Shown: positions 9,603-22,521 of the stretch, piece after piece
Layout of the letters: each line of letters opens with the position of its first letter
Numbering within the stretch: the stretch's first letter is position 1
Origin: Saccoglossus kowalevskii
Taxonomy: Eukaryota > Hemichordata > Enteropneusta > Harrimaniidae
DNA: 35,824 nt
Assembly (NCBI RefSeq): GCF_000003605.2
Contig: NW_003135342.1
Coordinates: 209,906 to 245,729, forward strand
Reading direction: 5' to 3'
Position numbers and translations under genes: made by a program
Notes under the pieces: model-generated
The model's input: the letters and a program-made list of their open reading frames with translations, nothing else
What the model was told of the DNA's origin: nothing
Databases searched by the model: none

Positions 9603-12600
9603 ACAGATGTGAAAAGAGGACAGTTTCAGGTGAAATGAATTGATAAACTGATCACACTAAACATGACAAGCAAATCTGACTAAACTTGCATGAACAAACA
9701 TTTCCAGGTGATCCGAATTGAGGCGGTTTGCAGTTGACCGTTTCACCCCATTGTTAACTTAAGTTCAGTTCAGTTAATAACAACACATATTGTGTGATGT
9801 TTGCTTGTTTTGATCTATGCTAAATACAAGTTCAGTGTGAGTTTGCAGCTCAGACTATTTTGCATACAAATATTTTGGTTGGTTGAGGTATCCAAAAATA
9901 GGACAAACATGTCTGTACCTTATGGCTTTAGAACCATTCTTGATTTTCAATGCAGAATTCTCAGTATCATAGGGGGTTCACATTGCAAAATTCATATTAT
10001 GTTAGAGGGTCCATAAATCCATGTCATGTGATTGCATTTGTCAACTATTTTCAAAAAACTACATTCCTCATAAGACTAGTATAATCCAGATATTCACATA
10101 TTTTAAAAATCATAAAAACACATTATTGATTAAAAAACACCTGTGAATGACACTAATATTCTGCCTTTCCAAGACAATATAAAATTTTGTGTTTAAAACT
10201 GTAAAATCATTGTTACATGTAAATAAAATTTACACTTTATTTAGATCGAGGGAAATTGACAATTTTTGGGGGGGGCGTGGAGGGAGGTGGGGGTGTTCAT
10301 GCTACTCAGAAGTCCTCAAGTTTTTCGTTCTATTATGTACATAACTGACTAGAAATGTGCTGATTGGTTAATGTGAGAAGTCAACAAGTCTCTTGATTGG
10401 TTATAACTGAATAGAGTAGAAATATGCTAATTGGGTGTTTCTGTTCAATTTTAATAAACCTGCCATTGGTAATGTGATTATTTAGGTGAGATTACAAGGA
10501 ACCTTTTACAACATGACAAAATCATTCCAGATTTTCAATGGTAGCAGTACTGTGATGACTGCTTCATTTGGTGGTGTATAATCAAGAGTCTGATCAGTTC
10601 CATGACCAGAGTTGAAAGTTTACTTTGACTGAAACCATGGTAATGGATTTGTTGACAATAACTGAGATTTAGTTTTTCATTGTACAAACAAAAATAATCA
10701 TTTCAAGTCGCATTGATAGGACTGAACTCTTTCCTGTACAAACTTCTGAGAACAAGTTGCTATGACAATGCATTATGGGAATTAAGGCTGTCTTTAGTGA
10801 TATATTTGTAGACACATTACATTTAAGGCTAAATATTGAAGAAAGTCATGAAAATAAATTTATTTTATAAAGTTTTTGTTAGGATTTGTGGGTAATATGG
10901 CTGCCTTTAGTACTGGACGACTGCTGGGAGCCAAGTAAGTTTGGTTTGAGGATCCAAAAAAGGCACCGAGAGAGATTTATTTATGTATTTCAACATTCTG
11001 TATTAGGATCAACGATTCCTGCCCTGGGACACTATTGTGTTATGACACTATATATTTCTATACAGTGGTGTTTTTTGTAAATATTTGTCTTTCAGCCTTA
11101 ACAGAAATTCAGTTAATTTTTGTGATAAAGAGGAATTGTAAATTTCTTTTAAATTTTTTTTTTTTTTGCTAAAAGGTTTGAAAACATTTATTTGTATATA
11201 TTCAGGAAAAAAAATCACAAAAGTGATGATGTCATTGATGATGTAAATATTTGCTATTCGTGGTGTAAATGTTCTCTCAAAGAGAAGAATATTTTATACC
11301 TATTTTCAGTCATTTTAAATAAAAATTAGATTTTAAAGATGTGTTTGCTCCATGTATATGCTAGACTTGTAGTTGCTGTGTCCAACATCCACCCCCTCCC
11401 CCATATCCCTACCCTCCCTGAAAATACTAGGATACACGACTACTGGTACTGTTGAAGTCATTATAATTACACAAGAAACGAGATAAAATTTCACTCGGGT
11501 CACAGCGATCGGCGTCAAATCAAAAAAAAATCATGGAAAATAAAAATGTTTATAGTAGTGTTCTTATGGTACATGTACTTTGAATTAATGTCACATTCCC
11601 ATGTTTCTATCGTATCCAAACACCTACCACAGGATTATTGTGATTACCATGGAAATGGTAAAATCAGTTGGTTTGCAAAGAAATTCTGGAGCACTAAAGC
11701 TTGCCTGCACTTGACAGAAACAAGGGTGTGGTGTCTAATTGCGAAACGAACATTATTTTCATTGTTTTAATCAGACCATTTTATTTTAAGAAATTCAATT
11801 TCAACTTGACAAAATCTATAGCAGTGATGATGCTTACCGGGTTTGCAAGGTTTTCTACAGAATGAATTTTATGATAATTTTACTTTTATGATATAATACA
11901 TATCAAAAAGTTAAGTGATAGGTACTTAATAATTCTTAATCCTTTTTTGTTTCAAAAACACACAATATTAAACCAAAAGCGCGAAAGTGGCAGATTTAGA
12001 GAGTACATCGCTAAGCATACACACATATCCCACAATGTAACGCAGCAATTACGTCATTGTAGTGGTGCGTACCTTAACCATAGACGGGAACTTATCGACG
12101 AGTATTCGAATGAGTTAAATAGTTTGTAAAGTATGAAAACCACCAAAATATCTACCAGCCCTCACTGAATATTTCTAGGCCTACCAACACATGACTAATT
12201 CGTATACAAGTATTTATGACATGGACTATGACTATACGATCTGGAATGTAATGCTTTATGTATCATGCTTTCGGTCGTATGTACCCCCCCCTCTCTCTCT
12301 CTTTCTCGTGAAACTTCTAAAACCCGATGATAAGCCTCGTCTCTGGGGCAATGGTCGCAAGGTGGTGCAACACTGACGATATTCTACAGCACGCCCGTCA
12401 TTACGTTTTCGGAACAGCGAAAATGATTACACAATTTACCCAATTTTGTTGAACATTTACACGGGATTACAGATTCCTTGCTATCTTGTATTGTATTCAT
12501 TGTATTATACGAACCGTTTTCGATTTTTTAAAGTTGAAGAACGCTTTTTGTTTTTTTCCTCCGCTGAAAAGAACGTTTTGTGTTGATTTTCAGAAGTTAT

Positions 12601-13164
12601 TTTAAAATGATTATAGACGCTGAATGTAAACCCCTTTTCAAACTGTGACTGAAAAAGTGCTATTGTGAGCCACTTTTACGGATTCAAGCCATTTGGCGAC
12701 CCGCTGCCGAATGCCCGTTTAATGGAAGTGTACCTCACAGGAGATGGACAAAGGTTTCCGACATAAGCAATGTAATGCGGGCTTTAAGGCCGCAATACGG
12801 GAGACATTCACAATGATAGTGTGAACGTGGTTATACACACCGCAAGTAAAACAATAGTCCTATCCTATCCTTCATTCAAATTCCGGAATGTTAGGAATCT
12901 GCGAATTACACATTTTTCGTCATTTTCAATTAATCGCTGATTAACTTCTAAAACGAATGGGTCTTTGTTTTGACGCATTTTAAGCGTGGGTTGTTAACTA
13001 AGGTCGCGTTATTCACACGTTTTCGACATACCATAATTGCGTTATTCCATTCTAAAGTATGTTGCAATAATTAAATCTAGGAGTGGGACGCTTTTGCAGC
13101 AGGATATGCCGAATTTTCTAGTTCACTGCAGCTATCAAACTCTGTCTCAAACAAAATGTAGAGT
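9603..13164. other. No gene recognised
   Basis: Non-coding AT-rich DNA. Near 10345-10440 two loosely related stretches (ATAACTGA ... TAGAAAT ... ATTGG) form a weak duplication with further inverted CCAAT words. Short frames at 10886, 11546, 11947 and 12191 lack recognisable features. Confidence 0.5.
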
Positions 13165-13296
13165 TTAAAAGACGGCAGTCGTCGTGCCGCGTCCTGTTCA
13201 TATGGGACTCATAGCGACGTATACAACGCGTGTAAAATACATTGTTTATTTACATGAAATTCGAACACGCGCTGCACGACGACCACCGCGCTTTAA
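13165..13296 (+). mobile_element. TTAA-bounded miniature transposon, family 1, copy 1
   Basis: A 132-bp element bounded by TTAA, with inverted ends of about 27 bases resembling TTAAAGCGCGGCAGTCGTCG. The central sequence (GGGACTCATAGCGACG, AAATACATTGTTTATTTAC) is shared with the copies at 24437 and 32164. The apparent protein MGLIATYTTR at each copy is simply this element read through. Confidence 0.85.
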
Positions 13297-13521
13297 CCCT
13301 TTGAACGCTATCATTTTTTTCCACCAAAACCTTGGTGCAACATTTTGCCTGTTTTTATACATTTTTCGTCAATTTCTTCGATTATTTTGGACCAAATAGA
13401 CATAATATTCTACTTGCTACAATTCTTGATCAAAATGTAAGAGAAATTTGAAGAAAAAAAAATTATGGGCTTAAATTTTTAGAATGGTGACAAAAGTTGA
13501 CTTTGGCGCTCGAAGGGTTAA
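13293..13521. mobile_element. CCCTTTGA-ended TTAA element abutting the previous one
   Basis: It starts TTAACCCTTTGAACGC and ends GCGCTCGAAGGGTTAA, 229 bp in all. TTAA followed by CCC(T/A) is the usual piggyBac-type end. Its left TTAA is also the right TTAA of the family 1 element, so one probably inserted at the other's target site. The interior is AT-rich and non-coding. Confidence 0.75.
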
Positions 13522-15966
13522 CGATACTTTCTAATGACGTAATCTGATTAGTTCTGTGACCGTCCTGTGTCTGCTTGTTGGCGCTCAGACCATTAGTGGT
13601 CTCAACTTGAATGAGGTTTGCGTAACTCGGTTAGAGAAGACCGTGTTACGACACAACTACTAGTACTACTAGCTCGTATCATGGAAACGAGAAAAATCGG
13701 ACGAATCTTGTGCATAAATGAAAAAAAAATGATAGCAGCTCACATCACACGCATTCATTAATTCTGACAACCGTTGGAGACAACGAACAGTTAGATAACT
13801 GTTAGTCGCTCCATGGTCACAGCCATTCATAAAGATATCGTTTTTTGTAGAAACTACAAAATTGTTCTAAATCTTCCATGACGTAATGGCGTGTAATTGT
13901 TTTAAACCAAACTTTCGTGAACACTTATTATCATGTTTACGAGTAAGGTAACTGAATTCCTGAAAGGACCATTTTATCATGATGGAGGGTCGGCAAGAGG
14001 TATTTTCGTGAGCTGTAGTCAATTGTTTTTATTTTCGTAATGTAATTTAAATAAATACAAAACGTACATTTGTAGACATGGGCAAGGTGTAAAATGTAAT
14101 CACCTATTTTATTCGTCCGTAATTTGTACAAAGATACTATTTTTTGTAAGCGTATAAAACATTTCCCACATTATGAATGTCGTAATTCGAACGCAATTTC
14201 CAATTTTGTTTCTTAAACGCAAATTATCAAAAATATTATAAAAATGTAAAATGTAATTAAGAATTTGCTTTACCTGTAAAGTGTAAAAACCTATTTTTTA
14301 CTGTAAATGGAACTTTCATTTTATTTCCTGTAAAAACGTAAAATGCCGTTCGTATTTCCTGTAATCTGTACCAGCTATCCCCCGCCCCCTCTCATGATGA
14401 TATACTTGTAGTCTAGAAATAATACGCGGAGACTAGTACATGTACCAGCAACACACCGTTGTTAGATAGCAGAAGATGTTGCCAACACGAAGGTTGCGAG
14501 ATAATACAATTTCCACGGAAACATTGACAAAGTTATTTATTACCCTATCGCCGGTTTTGGCCAATTAGGGTGATTTTAAGAGAGAAAATGTATTGTGTTC
14601 CTAAACAAGGTTGTTTTATTCCCAAGACAGTTTTTTCTTAATAACTGTTAAATTAAAATTTCACTGGATCAATGTTGGGTGGCTAATAGGTGACTGCGGC
14701 GTTTAAGATGACGGGCAGCGATGTTTCGCTTTATCACCACAGTCACGGTGTACGTGGCCGTGAAAAAAAAACAATAAGCTACAGGACCATTCAGTGGGGG
14801 AGTGCCGAGGGACAATTGAAGAGCTGTCAGAAAACAATCCAATTGAATGATTAATATGAGCTATTCTTTTATTTTATTTAAACAAAGTGCCCGGTAGTCT
14901 CATTTTTAGATGTCAAGATGTCAAGTCCGTGGAAGGACCGGGACAACGACGTTATATTCAAATGAGTTCGCTAAATTCCGTTTGGATTGTTGTCTATACA
15001 GCAACTTCAGTCGTCATGGTCTGACTCGATTGGAGAACTTGAAGTTTACTCAAACTTCGGCAGTTGAATTGTGCGTGTAACTTTATAAGGTCACCGCGGG
15101 CCACATGAGTTTATCGACTCAGTTCCAATGTGTATTTAACGTTCGCCTGACAGTCTTATGTCAACGTACAGTCCGCCAGTGATTGAGAACCGTTGTCTAA
15201 GCGGCCCAAGCAAGCTCGGTCCGTGTAACTTGATCGCATAGAAAAGAACTGTCACGTCATACATCAAGTCCAGGTGTGCGCTGAATAGAGGAATAGTTGC
15301 CGTGTCGCTTAGAAAAGCGCTTTTAAAACACAATAAAAGTTTGGAAGCGATAAACAAAATATTGACGAACGTACCGGTGATAAAAGTGCAGTTGAACGTT
15401 TTGCTGTTTTATGAACTTATGATACGATGTTTGTTGTCGGTATGGTGGAGCTTATAATTCTGCTTGAATGAGGTCTTTTTCGTCTTTTCTGACATTTCTG
15501 TGATATTTGTGACTCATTGTCGCGTCATTTTGGGGTTTTTGTCGCTGAAAAGTCACGAACAGTTGCACATACCGCAGGGGAAAAGACGAACATGTTCTCA
15601 AGTTATGGAATCACAGTAACGTAACGGTTTTTAAGGGGAACAAGGTTCAATACAATACAGGCAATTTTTGCACTGCAATTATTTTTTATAATACTAGTAT
15701 TGCAATTGAATGTTTTAATGGCGAGCGGACGCCATCTAGAATAAAAGCAATATTTAGTTCAATACTGTCAACACAACACACCCATTCTCTTGATTTTTAT
15801 AAATGTTTATACATTTAAATAAGCATGGTGGTAGCAGTATCAGTCAATACAGTCAAAATAGATACAGCGGTATAGCACCTGTTAGTTCATGCAAACCATT
15901 CATTTTAAGTCAGTCTAAAATTTGCTGTACCACTGTAACTTTATAAATGGCAGTTGAATCCAACTG
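13522..15966. other. No gene recognised
   Basis: Mixed composition; 14700-15400 is richer in GC and CpG. A minus-strand frame at 15136-15357 (73 codons, no proper ATG) has no recognisable domain. No promoter or exon can be supported. Confidence 0.45.
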
Positions 15967-16086
15967 GCCAATCAACGAGAGCAGTGCGCAATGACGTCAT
16001 TTGCAAATGTTATTCCATAGGCCAATAAAGACCTCTCGTTTTAGTTTGAAAACATTTATAATATTTATACGAAGTTAGAGGAAAGG
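15967..16086. repeat. CCAAT / CRE / octamer-like module, copy 1
   Basis: GCCAAT (15967) is followed by a full CRE palindrome TGACGTCA (15992-15999), an octamer-like ATTTGCAAAT, a second GCCAAT (16021) and a TATA-like ACATTTATAATATTTATA. It could pass for a promoter, but the block recurs inverted at 25763-25875, so it is a dispersed repeat carrying such motifs. No transcript start is demonstrated. Confidence 0.6.
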
Positions 16087-16225
16087 GTTTGTTGTGTCGT
16101 CGGTGGTTAGTTTTCTTTATATTCGCCACATTCTTTCTAGATTGACAATATTTATGACGGATAAATGAACCTAGACTTTTTCAAACCTGTCTTCATCTCC
16201 GTTTCATTTGTTGGTTACCGTGACG

Positions 16226-16353
16226 TTTTATGCTGTCGTTCAGCGCGCGTTCCGTTTCCGGACAACCAACAATTTACTGATTTCACACGCGTTGTACTCA
16301 TCGCGTGGGACCCATGTCGAACACGACGCGGCGGGACGATCGATACGCTTTAT
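16226..16353 (-). mobile_element. Degenerate family 1 TTAA transposon, copy 2
   Basis: In the same orientation as the 24437 copy, this retains GCGTTGTA, a GGGACCCATGT block, GACGCGGCG and ACGCTTTA. The middle third has diverged and the outer TTAA sites are damaged. It is the oldest-looking copy. Confidence 0.6.
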
Positions 16354-16400
16354 CAACCAAGTTGAAGTTCTCCGTGCGTATCCTAGCAGAATAATGATGA

Positions 16401-16826
16401 ATTTTAGTGCCCGTGGCAACTGATGCAGATAACGCTACAAACAAGAGTTCGGTTCACCCAATGCATGTATTGAAAATCCCCAGGGCGGATTTACGGGGCC
16501 GTACGACGCCCAAAAACATTTGTTACTCGTACACGCATCAGTCAGAAATCCACCAGCCGACCCTATCCCCATTGCGGTCAATGTGGCAAATAGTTTATGG
16601 TGACAGACTAAGCATAAACGGGACGGATAAAACACAGAGATACAAAATCACAAGAAATTCCTATTTCATATTGACGTGTATGCCACCGCATTCCAGTTTT
16701 TTTTTTGTAAACTCACGCCACGCCGCTTTACAATGGCCAAACACGATTAACAGTGGAACGTATAGCAACCACAAAATCACCGATGCATTCCACGTGAATT
16801 TGGGCAACGGTGCCAAAAGTCAATAA
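16401..16826 (+). pseudogene. Open frame with weak V-domain-like spacing
   Basis: This frame stays open for about 141 codons (the TGA just upstream is at 16398-16400) and ends in TAA at 16824-16826. It has no well-placed early ATG. It reads ICYSY, then MWQIVYGDRLSINGTDKTQ, then AALQWPNTINSGTYSN. The C...W...L...SGTY order and spacing resemble a V-type Ig domain, but the final Cys position holds Asn and there is a run of three Phe from an internal T tract. A degenerate TTAA-type transposon copy lies just upstream. I cannot show splice sites or a leader. It could be a decayed Ig exon, another gene's exon or a chance frame. Confidence 0.25.
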
Positions 16827-16841
16827 ACTTTATTTGGCCGT

Positions 16842-16853
16842 GGGGGGGGGGGG
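16842..16853. repeat. G12 homopolymer
   Basis: A run of 12 G. Similar runs of 11-13 G or C occur near 1794, 19449, 28688, 29116 and 32808, and are prone to length errors. Confidence 0.95.
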
Positions 16854-19800
16854 TTCACTTATATAAGACAAATATACGTGACGTGCCGTCGAAATGAGGT
16901 ACTTTTCCAAGATTATTCCCTAAACATGAGTCAATTGTTTTCAGAGATAATTCCTAAACTTGTGAAAGATTTGAAAAAAAAAAAAATAGGGTTTTCAGGG
17001 TAAATTTGCAAAAGAATTGCCGACCTGAAAATAGTGTTTTGTATGTATTTTTTCAGTCCAAATTTTCGCTAGCACAGGGGCGATGTTTTAAGTTCCGTCG
17101 GGTGGAAGACGCCGTCAATTATCTTGAGTGCCCTCTTCTGAGTTGGCCGTTATGTTACGTCTGTTCTCGTCGCCGGATCGTACTATTTGGGTGGCACGGT
17201 CAAGCTGCTGACGGGCTATATGCGTTGGAGATAAAACATTCTTATGATCTTTTTCTGCGTGCACGCACTAGCAGCCTCGCCAGCTGACGGTGGTATCATG
17301 ATATTGTACGCGTTGGTGACAAGGGCCGACGATGACTAGGTCCCAATGAACTTGGATTTGGAAATTAAATCGAAACAGGAAGAGTAACATATCGCCGTAT
17401 TTATCAACTACGAAATACACGCACATTTGATAGAGGAAACAAAGAGTAAAACCACCCTCACCCGGGACCCCGGGACCCTCACCAGGCCAAAACTACGTGA
17501 CAGGAAATTGAAAAAAATGATATTTTCACAATTAGTGTCTCCACCACCTCATCTTCTGTGTTTTCAATGTTCTATTATTATACTTTATTGAGAGTAAATT
17601 CCTGGTGAGACTTTTTCCTTTCTTTCCCAGTTTCTGAAAACGAGTTGCAGTCACTATGATGTCGGGGCATTCTGCCCACGCATGGGAATGTTTGTCAAAT
17701 ACGTATTTTTTTTCGGGTACATCGGCGAATCAGGTGATGTCAGAAGTGCCAGGATGTGCGACCTTCAGGGGTCATTTACAAGACATATTCATGAATTACT
17801 AGTAGTATATTGTCTTGGTCTTTGTAAATCACTTGTTTAAGTATTTACCTACAGGTTCATGCAATTTAGGTCGACACACAGGTCTCTAACGGGCATCTGA
17901 CACAATTTTCACAAAACACATCTTCCTTTGATGTCATCACGTACTCTCGATGTGTGTGCTGGCCCTTTCCTGTTTGAAGCATTATGGACGTCGACTACGT
18001 TTTCAAGACAACTTACAAAGCTGACAAAAGAAATACTATTTGTTTTGCTTTCTAACATTTATTTTTCCCACATCAAAATGCACAATGCGCCTGTGTCAAA
18101 TATAGCTTTAAAATGTATCTGACAAATATGCCGCTATCATGAGAAAACTAAGGTGTCCGATTTGCCACCTCGTTCGACAGCACTATTTGTATTCCCCCCG
18201 CCTGAAGTGAAAAACACACTACTTCGGTCGATCAATTTTGAATATAGGTGACGTATGTCACGCACAGTCAGTTGATGGGGCTCAACTTGAACTACACAGC
18301 ATTCTATGTACAGTCGTTGAATCGTTATATCATTACACATTGCGAAGTATTTTAAAGCAGTAAGTTGGAGCGTGTCCACTTGAATAACAAAGTGGGGGAC
18401 TATATCCAACCTCTTCATGTCTATTAAGTTGCTTCTTCTCACACCTGGCAATCGAACACTGCAAATAGTGGGTCTCATGTGATAACAGTCCCAGGTACAT
18501 TTCTATTATTGGTTTTAGCGAAGTTTTAACAACGTTGGGAATTCTTCAGTTTGAAATCAGTGATTCGGTGTCAGGGTGTGTCCCTCTTTACCCTGAAAAA
18601 TGGTTAATTGTTTTTACTTTACTTTAGGGGTCGACTATTAGAAATTCTAAGGGTAGTAAGCGAGGGGTCTGCGCCGACATATTTGCTAACAAATTTTTAC
18701 AGGGAAAATGACAGTAAAAGCTGTATTTATTTGTTTTAATCCCACTCACATTTAACAAGAAAAATAAAAACAAATACACCATAAAAAAACAAATTTAGTT
18801 CAAAACTACGTGAAGGAAACAGATAATTTTCACAGTTCTCCAAGCCCAGAATGTATAATGGTCATCCCCTTAACTTATCAGGATTTTGTACACGTTCTGT
18901 CCAGATGAAAATGACATATAGGAACGTGTTCGTTGTGATGGAAACTTGCACAGGATCTTGTTTGTTATTTTTTGATATCCGATTCAACCTGTTGATAGCA
19001 AAACACACTTTCTCAAAGTAATGTACACGTTTCTAGCTACATTCTCCACAGTAGTGTATTACAGAGTAAAACTTCCGAAAAAATACGAAAAAGAAACGAG
19101 AATCGAAACTGTGGTAGCGAACACGTGTATGTTCCTTGGCAACACATCAATAAGAAAGTATTTCGGAATCGTCAATTGAAACACAAACACGTTTCTGTAT
19201 TATTGATAGTAGGCATTAAGGTTGGTCTATGTGCGTATCCATTTTAACTGCACAATTCTGTCATCACGCGAACAGTTTATTTTGCGCCGGAGTGTGACGT
19301 GAGAGTTTACCTGAGTCTAGCTCGGCAACTTAAAGGTATGATAAGTCACATATACTGTTTACGCAGCCGCGGTCCCAAGGCTACGGTGATGACAGCGTAT
19401 ATACTTACCTGATAGTACAGGTAATATAATTCTTCGCAATAGCTATACGGGGGGGGGGGTGTAAGTAAGGTAGTATTACACTTGCATACAGTCTCTTGCT
19501 TGTTTTTTGGTGTTTTTTTCAATACAATAAAATATTATTTATGAGTGTATAAATGCGAAAATCGGTAAGAAACAAGAAACTGTATGCAACTGTCTATCAC
19601 GATACGTGAAATAAATAATAATAACCAAATATGTTAATACCACCAATTATTAGTTTATCTCCGAAATGCAAGAAAAACCTCAAAAACTGTGCTCGACGGT
19701 ATCGGCGTTCTTTTTAGTGACAATCAATTTCAATTGTTATTTTTTTTTTAAACCTTTAATTTTTTTTAATTTTTTTAAGTTACTCGAAATAGGTAGTTAC

Positions 19801-22521
19801 AAATAGATTTTGAGATAAAAAAAATGTATATACAGATACCGAATTTCACTTATCTGCGAAATTAAAACCCGGTCAATAATTAATGTCACAGTAATACTAG
19901 TTGTCATGGTGACACTAAGGCCCAGACAAAAAAACTATGCGTTTCTGGTCATCGCGCGCATCATGCGTTACAGCTTCTTTTTATGCCAGTGTGTTTTGTT
20001 CGAATTTTTGTACAAAAACAAAATAAAAAGTACTATTTTAAAGATAAAATGATAAAAATGTGCGTATGCGCATCGATTTAAAAAAAAAAAATGACTAGTA
20101 GAAACCTTTTTCAGGGGCCTGGAAATTTACTGTGAAAATGACATGATCCCAAAACAGATGCATGGGGCTGATATTTCAGTACATTTTGCTTAAAATTAAC
20201 TTAATACTACGGAGTCAAAGATGTTGACAGCATCAAGCTGCCCTTCTCAGTCGGCACCACCGTCGTCAGGGAAAACATCCTAGTAGTGCACCGTAAATTC
20301 CACAGACTCTTTGAGTCGGCCGTTTTACGGTTTGTTCGGTGCAATGGGACAATACACGAACATGCCTCCGCGGCAATGTCAACGATAAACTTGAACAAGA
20401 CTGTTAACTTCTTTGTGTGCTGATTTTATTGGTGTCTCCGGTGTGGTCCTGACGTAGATACGAATTCCTTGCAATGTTGTAATTTTTTCGTAAACGAATC
20501 TACAATCGTTGGATGTCTGTTTCCCGGTCACCTGGCATTCATTCTAGAAAAATGTTCAGCGTTGTCGCGAAACATAAGAACAGATACGGTGAGGACACTG
20601 CAATATTGAACAACTTGAACTCTCTTAGACGGTAAATTCACTAGCGATCTGTGATTCATCGAATGTGACGTCACGTGACTGTTATGAAACGTTACGTGCC
20701 ATGCGTGATTCACACGTAGATCCCGCGAGAACAGAGTATTCAGTGTAGGTATCACACTACAATTAAACTCCCCATAGACGCATTAAAAAAGAAAATGACA
20801 TTAGTTTGTTCATTGAGCCAATGGGTCCAGTACACTAATGTTTAAATATTACAATTATTTTTGAAATTAATCCTTACTTAATAGAAGTCTACTTGTAAAT
20901 AAAAATATCCAGAATTTATTCATTTTGCTCTTGAAGGCAATATAAGGATATTGACTTTAAAAAGTTGAAGCCTTATTTTTGAGAAAATGATGTGTGTATC
21001 ATCAAATTGGTTGATCTCATCTTGTAGGCTGGTCATATGCTGAAGAAATTTTATATTGTGCCTGATGGGGTATTTTATTTAAATTCTGGATATTTTCTGA
21101 TTAGGTTTATACCTCAACGTGAACAAAATGATCCATATACATGCATGTGCCGTGATATAGTACGAAACATATGCATGTAGCCATTTTTTGTCATTAAAAA
21201 TGTGATGCAGATAAATTTGAATATTTTTTTGCATGTTTTTTTCCCCCGACATTGCGTCTGTATGGAAAAAATCATTAAGGTACGAATTTTCATGAAAATT
21301 AAACTCTGTTTTGACAGCCACGGTCTCTTTTTTACATCAGGGAAGATTGCGGCATTGTTATGTAACTGCGTTTTACCCTCGGTAACTAAGTATAATAATA
21401 ATCTGTAAACCAACAACGTTCCAACATATAAAACAGAAAAAAAATGATATGTAGTATAATAAAATAACAAATAAATCAACTTGAAAAAAGTTCACATTAT
21501 TACTATTTCCAGCCTGAGGAACGAGGCTAGAACAACACCCGAACAATTTGAAGAAATTGACATTAAGTTCTAAATTGGCGTGCTTTGGCGAAGTTTGCGG
21601 TGCATCCGTTTTTCTACATCACTTTACTTGACTTCCCGACTTCTTACCCATATCTGGACTCCTGGTTTGTCACGAAATCAAAGCCCACTGATTTTGTAAA
21701 GCAAAAACCGCAGCAGACCGGTAGCTGCAATGACTTTCTGACACACTGCTCACTTTGAAACCGAGTACCGCGTGAAAATGTACCGGACAGCTGAAAGCCA
21801 TGTTCATTTCGTCTCAGTGGTCATATTATCGAACACAAAGTGAGTTAGACCATCGCCGATATTGTGTGCATTGTTACTATAGCAACGGAACTCAAACATT
21901 CAAAACAATTTTGGTTGTTGTGAAATGAAGTCTAACAAGACTCGGCATATGTGGACAATTACAGTAAACCAACAATGGAAGGGATGCGGGAAACAGTTAT
22001 CGTATCTTAGCTAGGCTCTTTGTTTCTGCTTCACTCCTTTGACATGTGTCAGCGAAATGACTTTCTTCCATCCTTTGTTCATTCATCCCATCATCTAACC
22101 GACCCACCATCCCCCCAATCTGCTCAACGGTTTGGTATATCCCTATTATAGTTCTTCAAGATGGGCGATACTATTCGCTTCACGGGTCAGGCAGCTATAT
22201 AATATTGGTCAAGCTGACACCGGCTGTTGGGCGGGTTCTCGCTAGAGTTGCTATAAAGTGATCTCATATTCCCACGGAGCCGTCGCGCACGTTAAATGGC
22301 AAGCATGCGGTGTGTTATGTCCTGTTCCTATGGCAATAACTAAAGTCATCGCCACACCACGATTCAATGCGCGCGTCATCTCCATTCGCTGTTTCTTGCC
22401 GTCGTTTAAAGTAATTTAAACTAACTTTTCATTGGTCTAAATAGTTGTCAAAACATACAAGGACAGATTATCCGGATGACTGGCTGATGGTAATTGGACA
22501 TTCTGTGCAAGTGATGTCATC
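16854..22521. other. No gene firmly recognised
   Basis: Apart from the minus-strand frame at 18137-18478, this holds only weak frames: 17006-17287 (+), and 20205-20423 (+) overlapping 20207-20398 (-). The last is CpG-rich and open on both strands for about 65-70 codons, but has no start, splice or domain evidence. A small CCCGGGAC duplication sits near 17462. Confidence 0.4.
18137..18478 (-). CDS. Unrecognised ORF, 113 codons
   Basis: This starts at a true ATG (18476-18478 on the complement) and stays open to a stop near 18137. The middle reads LQLTALKYFAMCNDITIQRL, a pattern like an amphipathic helix-rich protein, followed by a basic region and a Gly/Ser/Asn-rich end. I recognise no domain. 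It may be an exon, a relic or chance: in a window this long one or two frames of this size are expected at random. Confidence 0.15.
   Translation of the reverse strand: MRPTICSVRLPGVRRSNLIDMKRLDIVPHFVIQVDTLQLTALKYFAMCNDITIQRLYIECCVVQVEPHQLTVRDIRHLYSKLIDRSSVFFTSGGGNTNSAVERGGKSDTLVFS

Noticed and set aside
13184-13399. ORFs beginning MGLIATYTTR at 13184, 24531 (minus) and 32202 looked like a conserved protein family
   Set aside because: They are the same TTAA-bounded miniature transposon read through in one frame; the similarity stops at the element ends.
15967-16086. CCAAT/CRE/TATA cluster as the promoter of a local gene
   Set aside because: An inverted copy exists at 25763-25875 and no gene follows convincingly, so a repeat is the safer call; kept as a finding.
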